Translations under genes and position numbers: made by a program
Notes under the pieces: generated by a model
Told to the model about the DNA's origin: nothing
Databases searched by the model: none
What the model saw: only the letters and a program-made list of their open reading frames with translations
Source: a virus
Length of the DNA stretch: 41,433 nt
Strand: one strand, 5' to 3'
IMG/VR virus record: IMGVR_UViG_3300006654_000663
Span: 1-41,433 of that record
In this document: in pieces, positions 24,542-31,081 of the stretch
Layout: each line of letters starts with the position of its first letter
Position numbering within the stretch: the stretch's first letter is position 1

Positions 24542-24630
24542 CACGCCACCCCCGGCCATGCAATGAACCAGAGCGCCAAGGCGAGAAGGCATAGAAGGTT
24601 CAGGTTTGTGTGGTATCTGGAACGGGTCAT
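24541..24630 (-). CDS. Tiny single-span membrane peptide, 29 aa
   Basis: Too short for usual gene calls but well supported: an AAAGGAGTG ribosome-binding site precedes the ATG at 24630, the start overlaps the upstream stop as ATGA, and the stop overlaps the methyltransferase start as TGATG. The product has a basic N-terminus and a hydrophobic span (LNLLCLLALALWFIAW). Function unknown; it may be a membrane effector or simply a translational link between its neighbours. Confidence 0.55.
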   Translation of the reverse strand: MTRSRYHTNLNLLCLLALALWFIAWPGVA

Positions 24631-25493
24631 GCGGCACTCCTTTGCGGGATTTTCGGGGCGGCCGGATCATCTGCAAGCAGGCGACGGATGCGGTTCAGGA
24701 TTTCGTCGGGTGCGCGGCAGGTCGAGTAATGTGGAGGATCGCCAAGATAGGCCGGCCATGTGTTGCCGCAGCTGTCCACGTAGTTGCGGGCCGCAGTCTT
24801 CCAGTCCTCTATCGAGGTCTCGACAATGCGCGGCTTCGCCTCTCGCAACACATCGGCGTATCGTTCATCCTTCAGCCAGCGGAACATGTCAGGCAGTGGC
24901 GGGATGAAATCTTTCGGAGCTCGTCGGGCCTCCACGGCTAGGCGGATGGCTTTCAGGATTTCTTGCGGGTCAGCCTTCCTGACCGACCTACCCCACTGGT
25001 CTCGGGCTTTCTTCTTCGTCTGTCCAGAGGCTTTCAGGGAACAAGACTGGTAGAGCTTCCACGCTTCCTCGAAAATCGAGAAATCAACTTTACTCTTTCC
25101 GGTTCCTTCCGGTTCTTCCTTATAGGGGACCGCACCATTCTGCGGGTCCATTGACATATTTTTGCGGGCGCATTCTTTTGCGGGCGCATTCTTTTGCGGG
25201 CCCAATACGGCTCCAGTGATGCCGATTTTTAGATGGAATTGCCCCACTGAGGAGCCGCGACCGCGACCGTGATATTGGTATTCGCGCTCAATTAGGCCGG
25301 CCGCTTCAAGGGCCTTCATGTGATTTTGAAGGGCGCGCTCACCGAGACCGGAACGCTCTTCCAGCCAATCCATTGACGGGTTGCACTGTCCTGTACTGCC
25401 ATTGTGACAGTCAGCCAGAAGCATCAGGATCGCCTTCGTATTGATGGGCAGACCGCGAACCTCGATTGCCCATGACATCGCCTTGTTGCTCAT
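24627..25493 (-). CDS. HTH replication protein (lambda O / DnaT-like role), 288 aa
   Basis: Probably the origin-binding or helicase-loading protein. The N-terminal half has the winged-helix pattern of HTH_36 phage replication proteins (VRGLPINTKAILMLLADC, then WLEERSGLGERALQNHMKAL, AAGLIEREYQYHGRGRG). The C-terminal half contains a helical region with FEEAWKLYQSC and GDPPHYSTCRAPDEILNRIRR. It overlaps the helicase gene by 4 bp. A 16-bp tandem repeat lies in the linker at 25161-25201, which could allow frameshift by slippage. Confidence 0.7.
   Translation of the reverse strand: MSNKAMSWAIEVRGLPINTKAILMLLADCHNGSTGQCNPSMDWLEERSGLGERALQNHMKALEAAGLIEREYQYHGRGRGSSVGQFHLKIGITGAVLGPQKNAPAKECARKNMSMDPQNGAVPYKEEPEGTGKSKVDFSIFEEAWKLYQSCSLKASGQTKKKARDQWGRSVRKADPQEILKAIRLAVEARRAPKDFIPPLPDMFRWLKDERYADVLREAKPRIVETSIEDWKTAARNYVDSCGNTWPAYLGDPPHYSTCRAPDEILNRIRRLLADDPAAPKIPQRSAA
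25161..25201. repeat. 16-bp tandem repeat in the replication protein linker
   Basis: Two perfect 16-bp copies (TTTGCGGGCGCATTCT at 25161-25176 and 25177-25192) are followed by a partial third copy (TTTGCGGGC). The period is not a multiple of three, so each copy is read in a different frame (PQKNA, PAKEC, ARKNM). Gain or loss of a copy would truncate the protein after its winged-helix domain. Confidence 0.85.
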
Positions 25494-26875
25494 GCTGCCC
25501 TCTCCACGTTCCCGCGCTCGCGGATCACGTTGTTGTCCATTGAGTGCGTGAACAGCTCAGTCCCGACCGGGCCGTTGCGGTTCTTCGCAATGATGATTTC
25601 AGCCTGCCCACGCACGGCGGTAAGCTTGCGCGAGGCGTCGGCCTGCTCTTCCGGCGTTCCCTCGCTCTGGGCACGCTCCAGGTAGTAATCTTCGCGGTGT
25701 AGGAAGATGACGCTATGCGCGTCCTCCTCGATCTCACCAGAGTTGCGCAGGTCATGCAGCAGCGGCTTGCGCTTCTCGGCCTGCGAGGCACGGTTGAGCT
25801 GCACCATGACAACGACAGCCAGATCAAAGCGCTTGGCAATTTCCAGAAGGGCCTTCGACACATTGCCGGTATCTTCGTATCGATTGCGGCGCCCTTCGTC
25901 GGGCTTGAGGTGGCCGATGTGGTCCACAAAGATGACTTGCAGGGGGCCATGTCCGGCGCGCTTGGAACGCATATTCATGGAGCGTATCGCTGCTGCCATC
26001 TGCTGCGGACAAAGGCCCATGCGATCATCGATCATGAAGCGCTTTGCTGACAGCGCATCGACGCCGCCTGCCAGAAACTCCAGATCTTCGGGGCGCGCTT
26101 GATTTTGCTCAACGTCGAAATAGCGAATGCGCCGCCCGCGCTTCCATGCTTCATAGCAGGCCTTGCGCGTGGCGAGGGATTCTCTCGGCATTTCTAGCGA
26201 AAAGAATCCGACAGGCGCGCCCGCTTCGGCCATCTCGTGGCCGATCACCGTTGCAAGCGTTGTCTTGCCCATAGAGGGCCGCGCAGCCAGCACGTGGATG
26301 GCGCCCTTCATGAGCCCGCCGAGCTTGCGATCCAGTGACGGCAGGCCCATCTTCACAAAGCGTGAGGCGCGATCCTTCTGGCTCTCAAGCGCCATCAGAA
26401 GCGAAGCGCCGGCGTCATGGGTCTCGACAACCGCGCCGCTGTGCTTCTGCAGCTCCTCAAGCGCTGCCTCGTGTTCACCGAGGAGCTTGTCCGGGTCGCC
26501 GCTATTCATCGCGGCCTTGCTTAGCTCACCACCAAGAGACGCCAGAGACCGGCGCTTCCACAGGCTGGCAACCATGCCCGCATAGTCGATGATTTCTGGG
26601 CCAAAGGCGCATTGGTCCAAAAGGTCGCCAAGATAGGCGGCCCCGCCAATTTCCTTCAGCCTGGACTCGCCCTCAAACCATTCGCGAAGGGTGACGCCAT
26701 CAGCAACTCGGCCCTCTCGAATATGCGTTTCTATGGCTTCCCATACGGCGCGGTGCGCGAGCGAATAGAAGCACTCACCGTGAAGAACATCGCGCACGCG
26801 GTAGAATGCGGCATTATCGTACAGGATGGCGCCAAGGACGCCCGCTTCAGCAGAAAGGTTATGAGGCGCTTCCAT
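25490..26875 (-). CDS. dnaB: Replicative DNA helicase, DnaB family, 461 aa
   Basis: Unwinds DNA at the phage fork. The N-terminal collar domain begins EAPHNLSAEAGVLGAIL, which is the usual DnaB start; the RecA-like domain has Walker A RPSMGKTT at 199-206, FFSLEMP just after, Walker B VIFVDHIGHL, the arginine-finger-bearing region VMVQLNRASQAEKRKPLLHDLRNSGEIEEDAHSVIFLHR-like, and the final IIIAKNRNGPVG. Length is normal. It overlaps the preceding Cys-rich gene by 17 bp and is followed by the HTH replication protein. Confidence 0.9.
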   Translation of the reverse strand: MEAPHNLSAEAGVLGAILYDNAAFYRVRDVLHGECFYSLAHRAVWEAIETHIREGRVADGVTLREWFEGESRLKEIGGAAYLGDLLDQCAFGPEIIDYAGMVASLWKRRSLASLGGELSKAAMNSGDPDKLLGEHEAALEELQKHSGAVVETHDAGASLLMALESQKDRASRFVKMGLPSLDRKLGGLMKGAIHVLAARPSMGKTTLATVIGHEMAEAGAPVGFFSLEMPRESLATRKACYEAWKRGRRIRYFDVEQNQARPEDLEFLAGGVDALSAKRFMIDDRMGLCPQQMAAAIRSMNMRSKRAGHGPLQVIFVDHIGHLKPDEGRRNRYEDTGNVSKALLEIAKRFDLAVVVMVQLNRASQAEKRKPLLHDLRNSGEIEEDAHSVIFLHREDYYLERAQSEGTPEEQADASRKLTAVRGQAEIIIAKNRNGPVGTELFTHSMDNNVIRERGNVERAA

Positions 26876-27110
26876 CGTCCTCCCCTTTCTCTTTCTGGCG
26901 TTCCTCCAGCGTTTTCAGGACAGGCAGGAAGGATTCCACGACCGTCTTGAACTCGTCGGGATATTCGCGCGGTTCGCGGAGGTTGTCGGAGCGAAGCGCC
27001 GGAATGTTTTCGGTGCCGAACTGCTCAAACTTACTCCCCACTGGCGCGCATGAGGCGCACCAAAGTTTCTTCGTGCAATGCTCTGGGTTTTGTTCTCCAC
27101 ACTCAGTCAT
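26859..27110 (-). CDS. Small Cys-rich protein, 83 aa
   Basis: The N-terminal part has Cys4, Cys12, Cys18 and Cys21 (with LWCASC), suggesting a small zinc-binding knuckle; the remaining part is helical and acidic (DEFKTVVESFLPVLKTLEE). Function not recognised. The start at 27110 overlaps the previous gene end by 8 bp; the stop overlaps the helicase start. Within an operon of small nucleic-acid-binding proteins. Confidence 0.6.
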   Translation of the reverse strand: MTECGEQNPEHCTKKLWCASCAPVGSKFEQFGTENIPALRSDNLREPREYPDEFKTVVESFLPVLKTLEERQKEKGEDDGSAS

Positions 27111-27378
27111 CCGCCAGCGCTCCCGTGAGGAACTGGCGCACATGCCTCACGGCCACGTCCAGCTTGTCGCTGATCTCACGGGCGGACAGCCCTTGATCAT
27201 TGAGCCTCAAAATCTCAAGGTCTCTATCCTCATTGCGAAGGGTGGTGAGATACCTCTTTTTCAGGCCAGCGACGGCCGAGCCAGTGCGCCCCATCCTGAC
27301 GCCTGCCTCTTTCTGAGAAAGCCCCTCCTTAGTCATGAGGTCATGAGCTTCGTGCGCGGGCGTTTTCTTGTAGTTCAT
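27103..27378 (-). CDS. Small helix-turn-helix protein, 91 aa
   Basis: Two helix-turn-helix-like units can be read: KEGLSQKEAGVRMGRTGSAVAGLKKR (about 17-42) and NDQGLSAREISDKLDVAVRHVRQFL (about 59-84), the latter resembling sigma region 4 type recognition. It is likely a DNA-binding regulator or part of replication control. The start at 27378 overlaps the stop of the next upstream gene as ATGA; the longer frame to 27453 is rejected. Confidence 0.65.
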   Translation of the reverse strand: MNYKKTPAHEAHDLMTKEGLSQKEAGVRMGRTGSAVAGLKKRYLTTLRNEDRDLEILRLNDQGLSAREISDKLDVAVRHVRQFLTGALADD

Positions 27379-27746
27379 ACCGAAATCCTCCAATGATCCT
27401 CGTAATCTTCGAGCAGGCTCTGAGGTCCGTCCGGCGCGTTGCGATTGAGCCACTGCGTCAATGCAGGCCGGGAGAGGCCAAGGGCCCTCGCGACGGACGA
27501 GATAGACGTTTTTCTATTGGCTATTGCTCGGCAGCGGCGCACTGCCTCACTTGGCGACGTCGCGTTCTTGTGCGGGCGATCCAGAATACGCGAGTAAAGG
27601 TCTGGCCAGCGACGCCTTGTTTCTCTGTAGGCGTAGATGCGGCTGGTGCCCCACTCTTCGCCAATCTTCTCAAATCCGCCGCCACGGTCGCAAACATCTT
27701 CTGCGACCTTTTTGCGCTCTACCCAGGTCTTTGCGGAGTGAGTCAT
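27375..27746 (-). CDS. HTH-containing regulator-like protein, 123 aa
   Basis: Two DNA-binding-like segments are visible: CDRGGGFEKIGEEWGTSRIYAYRETRRRW at the N-terminus and SISSVARALGLSRPALTQWLNRNAP near residues 81-105, a clear helix-turn-helix. Basic composition fits DNA binding. The start and stop overlap its neighbours as ATGA on both sides, so it is part of a tightly coupled operon. Target unknown. Confidence 0.68.
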   Translation of the reverse strand: MTHSAKTWVERKKVAEDVCDRGGGFEKIGEEWGTSRIYAYRETRRRWPDLYSRILDRPHKNATSPSEAVRRCRAIANRKTSISSVARALGLSRPALTQWLNRNAPDGPQSLLEDYEDHWRISV

Positions 27747-28213
27747 GCCGCCACCTGCCCCGCGACAGCTTCGCGTCCGGCCTGTGTGGCACCATAGACG
27801 TGCGCACTGTTGCCCATCCTTGTTTTGGCGGTGCGGGGTCCTTTGTAGGCGAGGCCCATTTCTTTCAGTTCGGAGAGGCGCGGGCTGACAATATCGGCGT
27901 CGATACCGATAGATGCAGCAACGTCCTCTGCGCCCTTCTGACCGTGCGTGACGATGTGCGAGAGAACCTTGAGCCGGATCGTGCCGACCTCACCCGACAG
28001 CTTCGCAGCCATCTCAGCAGAAGCGCCGCCGCCCTTGGAGCCGACCTCGCCTTTATAGGGGTGCTCACCAAAGATGTGCGGCACTGACACCGCCCACTGA
28101 TCCAGATGATTACGGCAACCAGTTGCGATATGCCCATCAGGGAACTTGAAGGTTCCGACGGCCGGGACATTTTGCGGGCCGTGGAGGGCGCATCCTTCGC
28201 AGTGTTTAGTCAT
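27743..28213 (-). CDS. Winged-helix protein with N-terminal Cys motif, 156 aa
   Basis: The N-terminus (MTKHCEGCALHGP, then GCRNHLDQW) could bind a metal; the C-terminal half reads as a winged helix (LKVLSHIVTHGQKGAEDVAASIGIDADIVSPRLSELKEMGLAYKG), with a typical recognition helix and wing. Probably a transcriptional or replication regulator. ATGA overlaps join it to genes on both sides. Confidence 0.65.
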   Translation of the reverse strand: MTKHCEGCALHGPQNVPAVGTFKFPDGHIATGCRNHLDQWAVSVPHIFGEHPYKGEVGSKGGGASAEMAAKLSGEVGTIRLKVLSHIVTHGQKGAEDVAASIGIDADIVSPRLSELKEMGLAYKGPRTAKTRMGNSAHVYGATQAGREAVAGQVAA

Positions 28214-29154
28214 CGCGCGCCCCCATTCGGGCAGGGAGCGAAACTCGACCGCGCGGGCCCTTCAAAAAAATCTTCACGGACCCGCTCGTGAGCGAGCACC
28301 TTTTCGCCCGCTTCGGCTGCCTGCTTAAGGATGCTCCGAAGATTGCGGATCTCCTGCTCAAGGTCTTGAACGATGCCCTGCTCAGATAGCAAATGAATGA
28401 TGTTACGGCGCTTGTATCGAAGCTGCCTCCAGTCGCTGTCACGCGGCAATCCGAGAGCCAAAGCCGCCTCTACACGAAGGCCCTCTATCTCCCGCAGAAC
28501 TGCCTGCTTTGCCTGCTCGGCCTTTTCTCTGGCTTCAAGCTTTGCATCGCGCAGAACACAAGCCGCTTCATCGCGCATCTTGGCGGCTTCGGTGCGCTGG
28601 TACTCGACGTGGTCTTTCAAGCCGCGCACATCTCGTAGGATGCGGGCAACATCCTCGCCGCAGTCTTTCCGAACGCTTTCCGAAATAGTCCAGAGGTCGT
28701 GGCGCCGTGGACTAGCCTCCCTTTTCTCTCGAACGCGGTCGACGCCATCGATCAGCATTTTCATCATGGCCGTGAAGTCCGGTCGACCAGTGCCGGGGCG
28801 CTCTCGCTTTAGCGTCTTCCAGCCCGCGTCGCTGCGGACGATAAGCCCACACTCCTGCGGCACGTCGTTCTTCGTGATAAGCCCTTTGGGCACGGCGAAA
28901 ATGACGCCGCCGGAGAACTTCAGATAGCTCTGCCACTTGGCGCTAGTCACGTCCGACAGAAAATCGGACCGGCTGATCTTGATCTCGTAGCTAACCGGGC
29001 GCGGATTAGCGAAAGACTTTTGCATGGTGTACACGTCCGGGCGAGGGTTGCCGCTCGGTCCCATCTGCATATCCGTCCAAATCATGCGGTTTGGCGCGCT
29101 GAGGTGATCGGCCAAATCGCGGGCTAGATCGTCGTGCTTCCAGTTCTCACTCAT
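28210..29154 (-). CDS. MmcB-like PD-(D/E)XK nuclease with coiled coil, 314 aa
   Basis: The first 100 residues carry a PD-(D/E)XK pattern close to MmcB DNA-repair proteins: RPDVYTM (Asp40), SYEIKIS (Glu57-x-Lys59), DFLSD, then KWQSYLKFSGGVIFAVPKG. The remaining part (about 165-300) is a long charged coiled coil. A nuclease domain tied to a coiled coil in a replication operon suggests a role in recombination, repair or attack on host DNA. The overlap with the 29151-29327 gene (ATGA) fixes the start. Confidence 0.68.
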   Translation of the reverse strand: MSENWKHDDLARDLADHLSAPNRMIWTDMQMGPSGNPRPDVYTMQKSFANPRPVSYEIKISRSDFLSDVTSAKWQSYLKFSGGVIFAVPKGLITKNDVPQECGLIVRSDAGWKTLKRERPGTGRPDFTAMMKMLIDGVDRVREKREASPRRHDLWTISESVRKDCGEDVARILRDVRGLKDHVEYQRTEAAKMRDEAACVLRDAKLEAREKAEQAKQAVLREIEGLRVEAALALGLPRDSDWRQLRYKRRNIIHLLSEQGIVQDLEQEIRNLRSILKQAAEAGEKVLAHERVREDFFEGPARSSFAPCPNGGAR

Positions 29155-29327
29155 TCCCCCTGCCCTCCCTTGTCGGAGAGGCGACGGCGTAGCGCCCAGC
29201 GCTCCATATTGAAGCCTGCCTCGTAGGTGCCCCAGCCTAGCTTGCGGAGGCTGCTACCAGTCAGCTGTATGGCAATCAGGAACGGGGCTGCGATTGGCCC
29301 GGCGAAGTTCCTCAAGTTCACGCTCAT
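29151..29327 (-). CDS. Small hypothetical protein, 58 aa
   Basis: This gene is below the usual length cut-off. It starts at an ATG inside the 3' end of the upstream gene, in another frame, with GAGAGG about 10 bases upstream, and ends as ATGA with the nuclease gene. The product has a hydrophobic stretch (FAGPIAAPFLIAIQL), possibly a membrane anchor, followed by a basic tail (ERWALRRRLSDKGG). Function unknown. Confidence 0.5.
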   Translation of the reverse strand: MSVNLRNFAGPIAAPFLIAIQLTGSSLRKLGWGTYEAGFNMERWALRRRLSDKGGQGE

Positions 29328-29637
29328 GCTGCATGACCTCTCTTTTCTTATCGTTGAGTTCGGCTTCGAGAGCCGCGATGCCCCCGGCTTGGATGAAGGG
29401 CTCGAACACCCTTTGAAGGCTCGGCCAGTAGCCCGCGTTGATCATCGAAATGACGATCAGGAGTGCGGGCAGATGCCCTTGCCGATAGTTCTCGGCGGTG
29501 CGCTCTGAGATGATGACGTTGCGCGACTCCAGGTCGGCGCGCATGGCTGCGGCGCTCGGCCAATGGTTCTGGCAAAAGCGCGTCCAGCGGCGTTCTGCGA
29601 CGGACCGCAAGAAGTTGCGGTTTTCCTGAATATTCAT
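29254..29637 (-). CDS. Possible DNA-binding regulator, first gene of the leftward operon, 127 aa
   Basis: The central part (AAMRADLESRNVIISERTAENYRQGHLPALLIVISMI) can be read as a helix-turn-helix followed by a hydrophobic helix, as in small phage regulators; the C-terminus is a coiled coil (ALEAELNDKKREVMQHERELEELRR). The start at 29637 is preceded by GGAGATGAGA. It faces the gene at 29697 across a short region with a perfect palindrome. Target and family are not known. Confidence 0.55.
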   Translation of the reverse strand: MNIQENRNFLRSVAERRWTRFCQNHWPSAAAMRADLESRNVIISERTAENYRQGHLPALLIVISMINAGYWPSLQRVFEPFIQAGGIAALEAELNDKKREVMQHERELEELRRANRSPVPDCHTADW

Positions 29638-29642
29638 TCTCA

Positions 29643-29672
29643 TCTCCATGGGTAGATTGCTCTCCATGGAGA
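29643..29672. promoter_or_regulatory. Palindromic operator between divergent genes
   Basis: The perfect 12-bp palindrome TCTCCATGGAGA (29661-29672) is preceded 18 bp away by a degenerate copy (TCTCCATGGG at 29643-29652). It lies in the 59-bp space between the leftward operon start at 29637 and the rightward gene at 29697, so a regulator binding here could control both. No clear -35/-10 hexamers were identified. Confidence 0.45.
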
Positions 29673-29696
29673 CGGACGGCACACAAAGGAGCGCCT

Positions 29697-29903
29697 ATGA
29701 CGACAGATGCGAGAGCCAGACGCCAAATGAGCGAGGGTCTGGGTCTCATTGTGGAAGGTTTCAGAAAGCTGCGCCTCGCCGTGGAAATCGAGCGCACGCT
29801 TAAGGATACGAGCGAGCCGGACGGGACCGGGGACGATGGCCCCGCCCGGCTCTCGCCATGCGCTCAGGGCGTGGTGGGAACGCAGCGCAATGGCATTCAG
29901 TGA
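29697..29903 (+). CDS. Small hypothetical protein, divergent, 68 aa
   Basis: Function not recognised. A strong AAAGGAG ribosome-binding site precedes the ATG. The N-terminus is a regular helix (RARRQMSEGLGLIVEGFRKLRLAVEIERTLKD), followed by a disordered Gly/Pro-rich tail. It diverges from the leftward operon, and converges on the small membrane protein operon with a strong hairpin between them. Confidence 0.6.
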   Translation: MTTDARARRQMSEGLGLIVEGFRKLRLAVEIERTLKDTSEPDGTGDDGPARLSPCAQGVVGTQRNGIQ

Positions 29904-29911
29904 AGAAGAAG

Positions 29912-29939
29912 CCCCGGGAAGCGCGAACACCTCCCGGGG
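29912..29939. terminator. Strong hairpin terminator between convergent genes
   Basis: CCCCGGGA pairs with TCCCGGGG (8 bp, 12-nt loop). On the leftward strand the second arm is followed by CTTCTTCTTC, a pyrimidine-rich tail, consistent with ending the 31046-to-29996 operon. It is only 8 bp after the stop of the rightward gene, so it may serve both directions. Confidence 0.6.
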
Positions 29940-29995
29940 AGTGCCTGCCACAGGGAGGAGGTTCGCCAGAGGGACGAGATGGCAGGGATTGGAGA

Positions 29996-30151
29996 TCATG
30001 CGAGCCCCGCAAACTTAGCGAGGTCGATGACCAGCCACGCCAAACCAAGACCGATAAACAGGCAACCAAAGCGACCGGGCCAGCGATCTTTGTCGGAAAA
30101 GCTGAAGCCAAGCAAAATGACGATGAGGTCGAAAACGATCATCCAGATCAT
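29996..30151 (-). CDS. Two-span small membrane protein, 51 aa
   Basis: Too short for usual calling, yet supported by a GGAGG ribosome-binding site and an ATGA overlap with the preceding gene. The product has two hydrophobic stretches (MIWMIVFDLIVILLGFSF and GCLFIGLGLAWLVIDLA) split by a charged loop (SDKDRWPGR). It is last in the operon from the left arm of the immunity region. Exclusion of superinfecting phage is a plausible role (inference). Confidence 0.6.
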   Translation of the reverse strand: MIWMIVFDLIVILLGFSFSDKDRWPGRFGCLFIGLGLAWLVIDLAKFAGLA

Positions 30152-30321
30152 CCGCGCCTCCACGGATTAGCCGCGAGCGCGTCGTGCAACCGATTGCCTT
30201 GAGGCTCAGTGTACGGAAGCCAGCCCCGCCAGTTCAGGCAGCGATAGGTGAGCCAGCCAGCGATGGGCAGAACCACAATCACCAGAAACAGAATGATCCA
30301 GAAGGCGAGCGAGGCTGACAT
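30148..30321 (-). CDS. Single-span small membrane protein, 57 aa
   Basis: The N-terminal hydrophobic segment (LAFWIILFLVIVVLPIAGWL) is followed by a cytoplasmic-type tail with Trp and Arg (NWRGWLPYTEP). Start follows the stop of the GIY-YIG/HTH gene directly (TGAATG) and its stop overlaps the next small membrane gene (ATGA). Same operon and likely same role as its neighbour, possibly as a pair. Function unknown. Confidence 0.6.
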   Translation of the reverse strand: MSASLAFWIILFLVIVVLPIAGWLTYRCLNWRGWLPYTEPQGNRLHDALAANPWRRG

Positions 30322-30813
30322 TCAGGCGGCCTCGCTTTGTGCTTTCGACTCTACAAGTTGGGCCAGAGTCACGGCGTTGCCAGTGGCGTCCGAAACCGCC
30401 TTAAGCGTCGCCGTGGAGTGCTCACCCTTGCCCGACATAATCCGCCAAAGCGTCGTGCGAGAAATGCCCGCGCGCTCTGAAAGCTCTTCACGGGACAGGC
30501 CGGACGCCTTGAGATATTTGGAGACCGGATGACCGAGCCGAGGATCAACCCACCGATAAAGCGCGATCACCTCAGCCACTTCCGGCGTGCAGTCGAACCA
30601 TTCCGCGCGCAGATGCGACGCTGCAAAATGCTTGTGCCAGAACCTCTCAGTTTCGGCCGTTACGCCAAGTTGGGCGGCGACAATACTAAGCTGCCTAGGG
30701 TTGCCAGTCTGGAGCGCAGCAAGGCGAACGGTCGGAGCACCTGCCGTCCAGCCAATTTTGACCGGACCCGCTTCACACTCTTGGATGAAATATACCGTAC
30801 CAAGGACGCTCAT
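30322..30813 (-). CDS. GIY-YIG-like (MUG113/T5orf172) plus XRE HTH fusion, 163 aa
   Basis: The N-terminal 85 residues carry the pattern of the MUG113/T5orf172 branch of GIY-YIG-like domains: VYFI at 7-10, VKIGWTAGAPTVRLAALQTGNP at 18-39, Glu56 in ETERFWHKHF and EWFDC near 71-75. The C-terminal part is an XRE helix-turn-helix (SKYLKASGLSREELSERAGISRTTLWRIM, about 98-126). It ends in TLAQLVESKAQSEAA, resembling the end of the upstream XRE protein. Likely a regulator; nuclease activity is not proved. The start overlaps the upstream gene as ATGA. Confidence 0.72.
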   Translation of the reverse strand: MSVLGTVYFIQECEAGPVKIGWTAGAPTVRLAALQTGNPRQLSIVAAQLGVTAETERFWHKHFAASHLRAEWFDCTPEVAEVIALYRWVDPRLGHPVSKYLKASGLSREELSERAGISRTTLWRIMSGKGEHSTATLKAVSDATGNAVTLAQLVESKAQSEAA

Positions 30814-31046
30814 GCTGCGGCCTCGCTTTGTGCGCCTTGCCGTTGCTCTCTGAGCGTATCGACCAGCGTCGAAACAGACACATCGTCATCAGTGGCGGCG
30901 GCTATCTCGATCAGGGTATCGACCGAAAACGTGCCTTCACCCTTCAGCAGCTTGTACACAGTCGGATAGGAGAACGGACGCCCTTCGCAGAACGCTGTCA
31001 CGCTGATATCGCGCGACTTCAGCCAAGCTCTTAGTGGGTGCTTCAT
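30810..31046 (-). CDS. XRE-type HTH regulator, first gene left of the operator, 78 aa
   Basis: Short DNA-binding protein with an XRE-like fold (RAWLKSRDISVTAFCEGRPFSYPTVYKLLKGEGTFSVDTLIEIAAATDDDVS). Probably a Cro-like repressor or antirepressor. No ribosome-binding site precedes the ATG at 31046, and the predicted transcript would begin at about that base, so a leaderless mRNA is likely. An in-frame ATG at 31055 would lie inside the -10 element, so it is not preferred. The C-terminal LREQRQGAQSEAAA tail resembles that of the next gene. Confidence 0.72.
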   Translation of the reverse strand: MKHPLRAWLKSRDISVTAFCEGRPFSYPTVYKLLKGEGTFSVDTLIEIAAATDDDVSVSTLVDTLREQRQGAQSEAAA

Positions 31047-31052
31047 GCCACC

Positions 31053-31081
31053 CATTTAAGCTAGACTAAAATTTAAGACAA
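31053..31081 (-). promoter_or_regulatory. Candidate leftward promoter (pL-like)
   Basis: Leftward strand: TTGTCT (31081-31076), 17-bp spacer, TAAATG (31058-31053). The same arrangement, TTGCCT-17-TAAATC, is found facing right at 31480-31508. Both hexamers overlap operator-like sites, so repressor binding would block RNA polymerase. Transcription would start close to 31046, the ATG of the XRE gene. Confidence 0.5.

Noticed and set aside
29640-29999. Leftward 119-codon frame with an ATGA overlap to the 51-aa membrane gene
   Set aside because: It would run through the strong hairpin and lie antisense to the rightward gene at 29697, which has a far better ribosome-binding site; composition is shadow-like.
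29749-30018. Rightward 89-codon frame over the 29.9 kb hairpin
   Set aside because: Overlaps the 68-aa gene in another frame, no ribosome-binding site, and includes the terminator stem.
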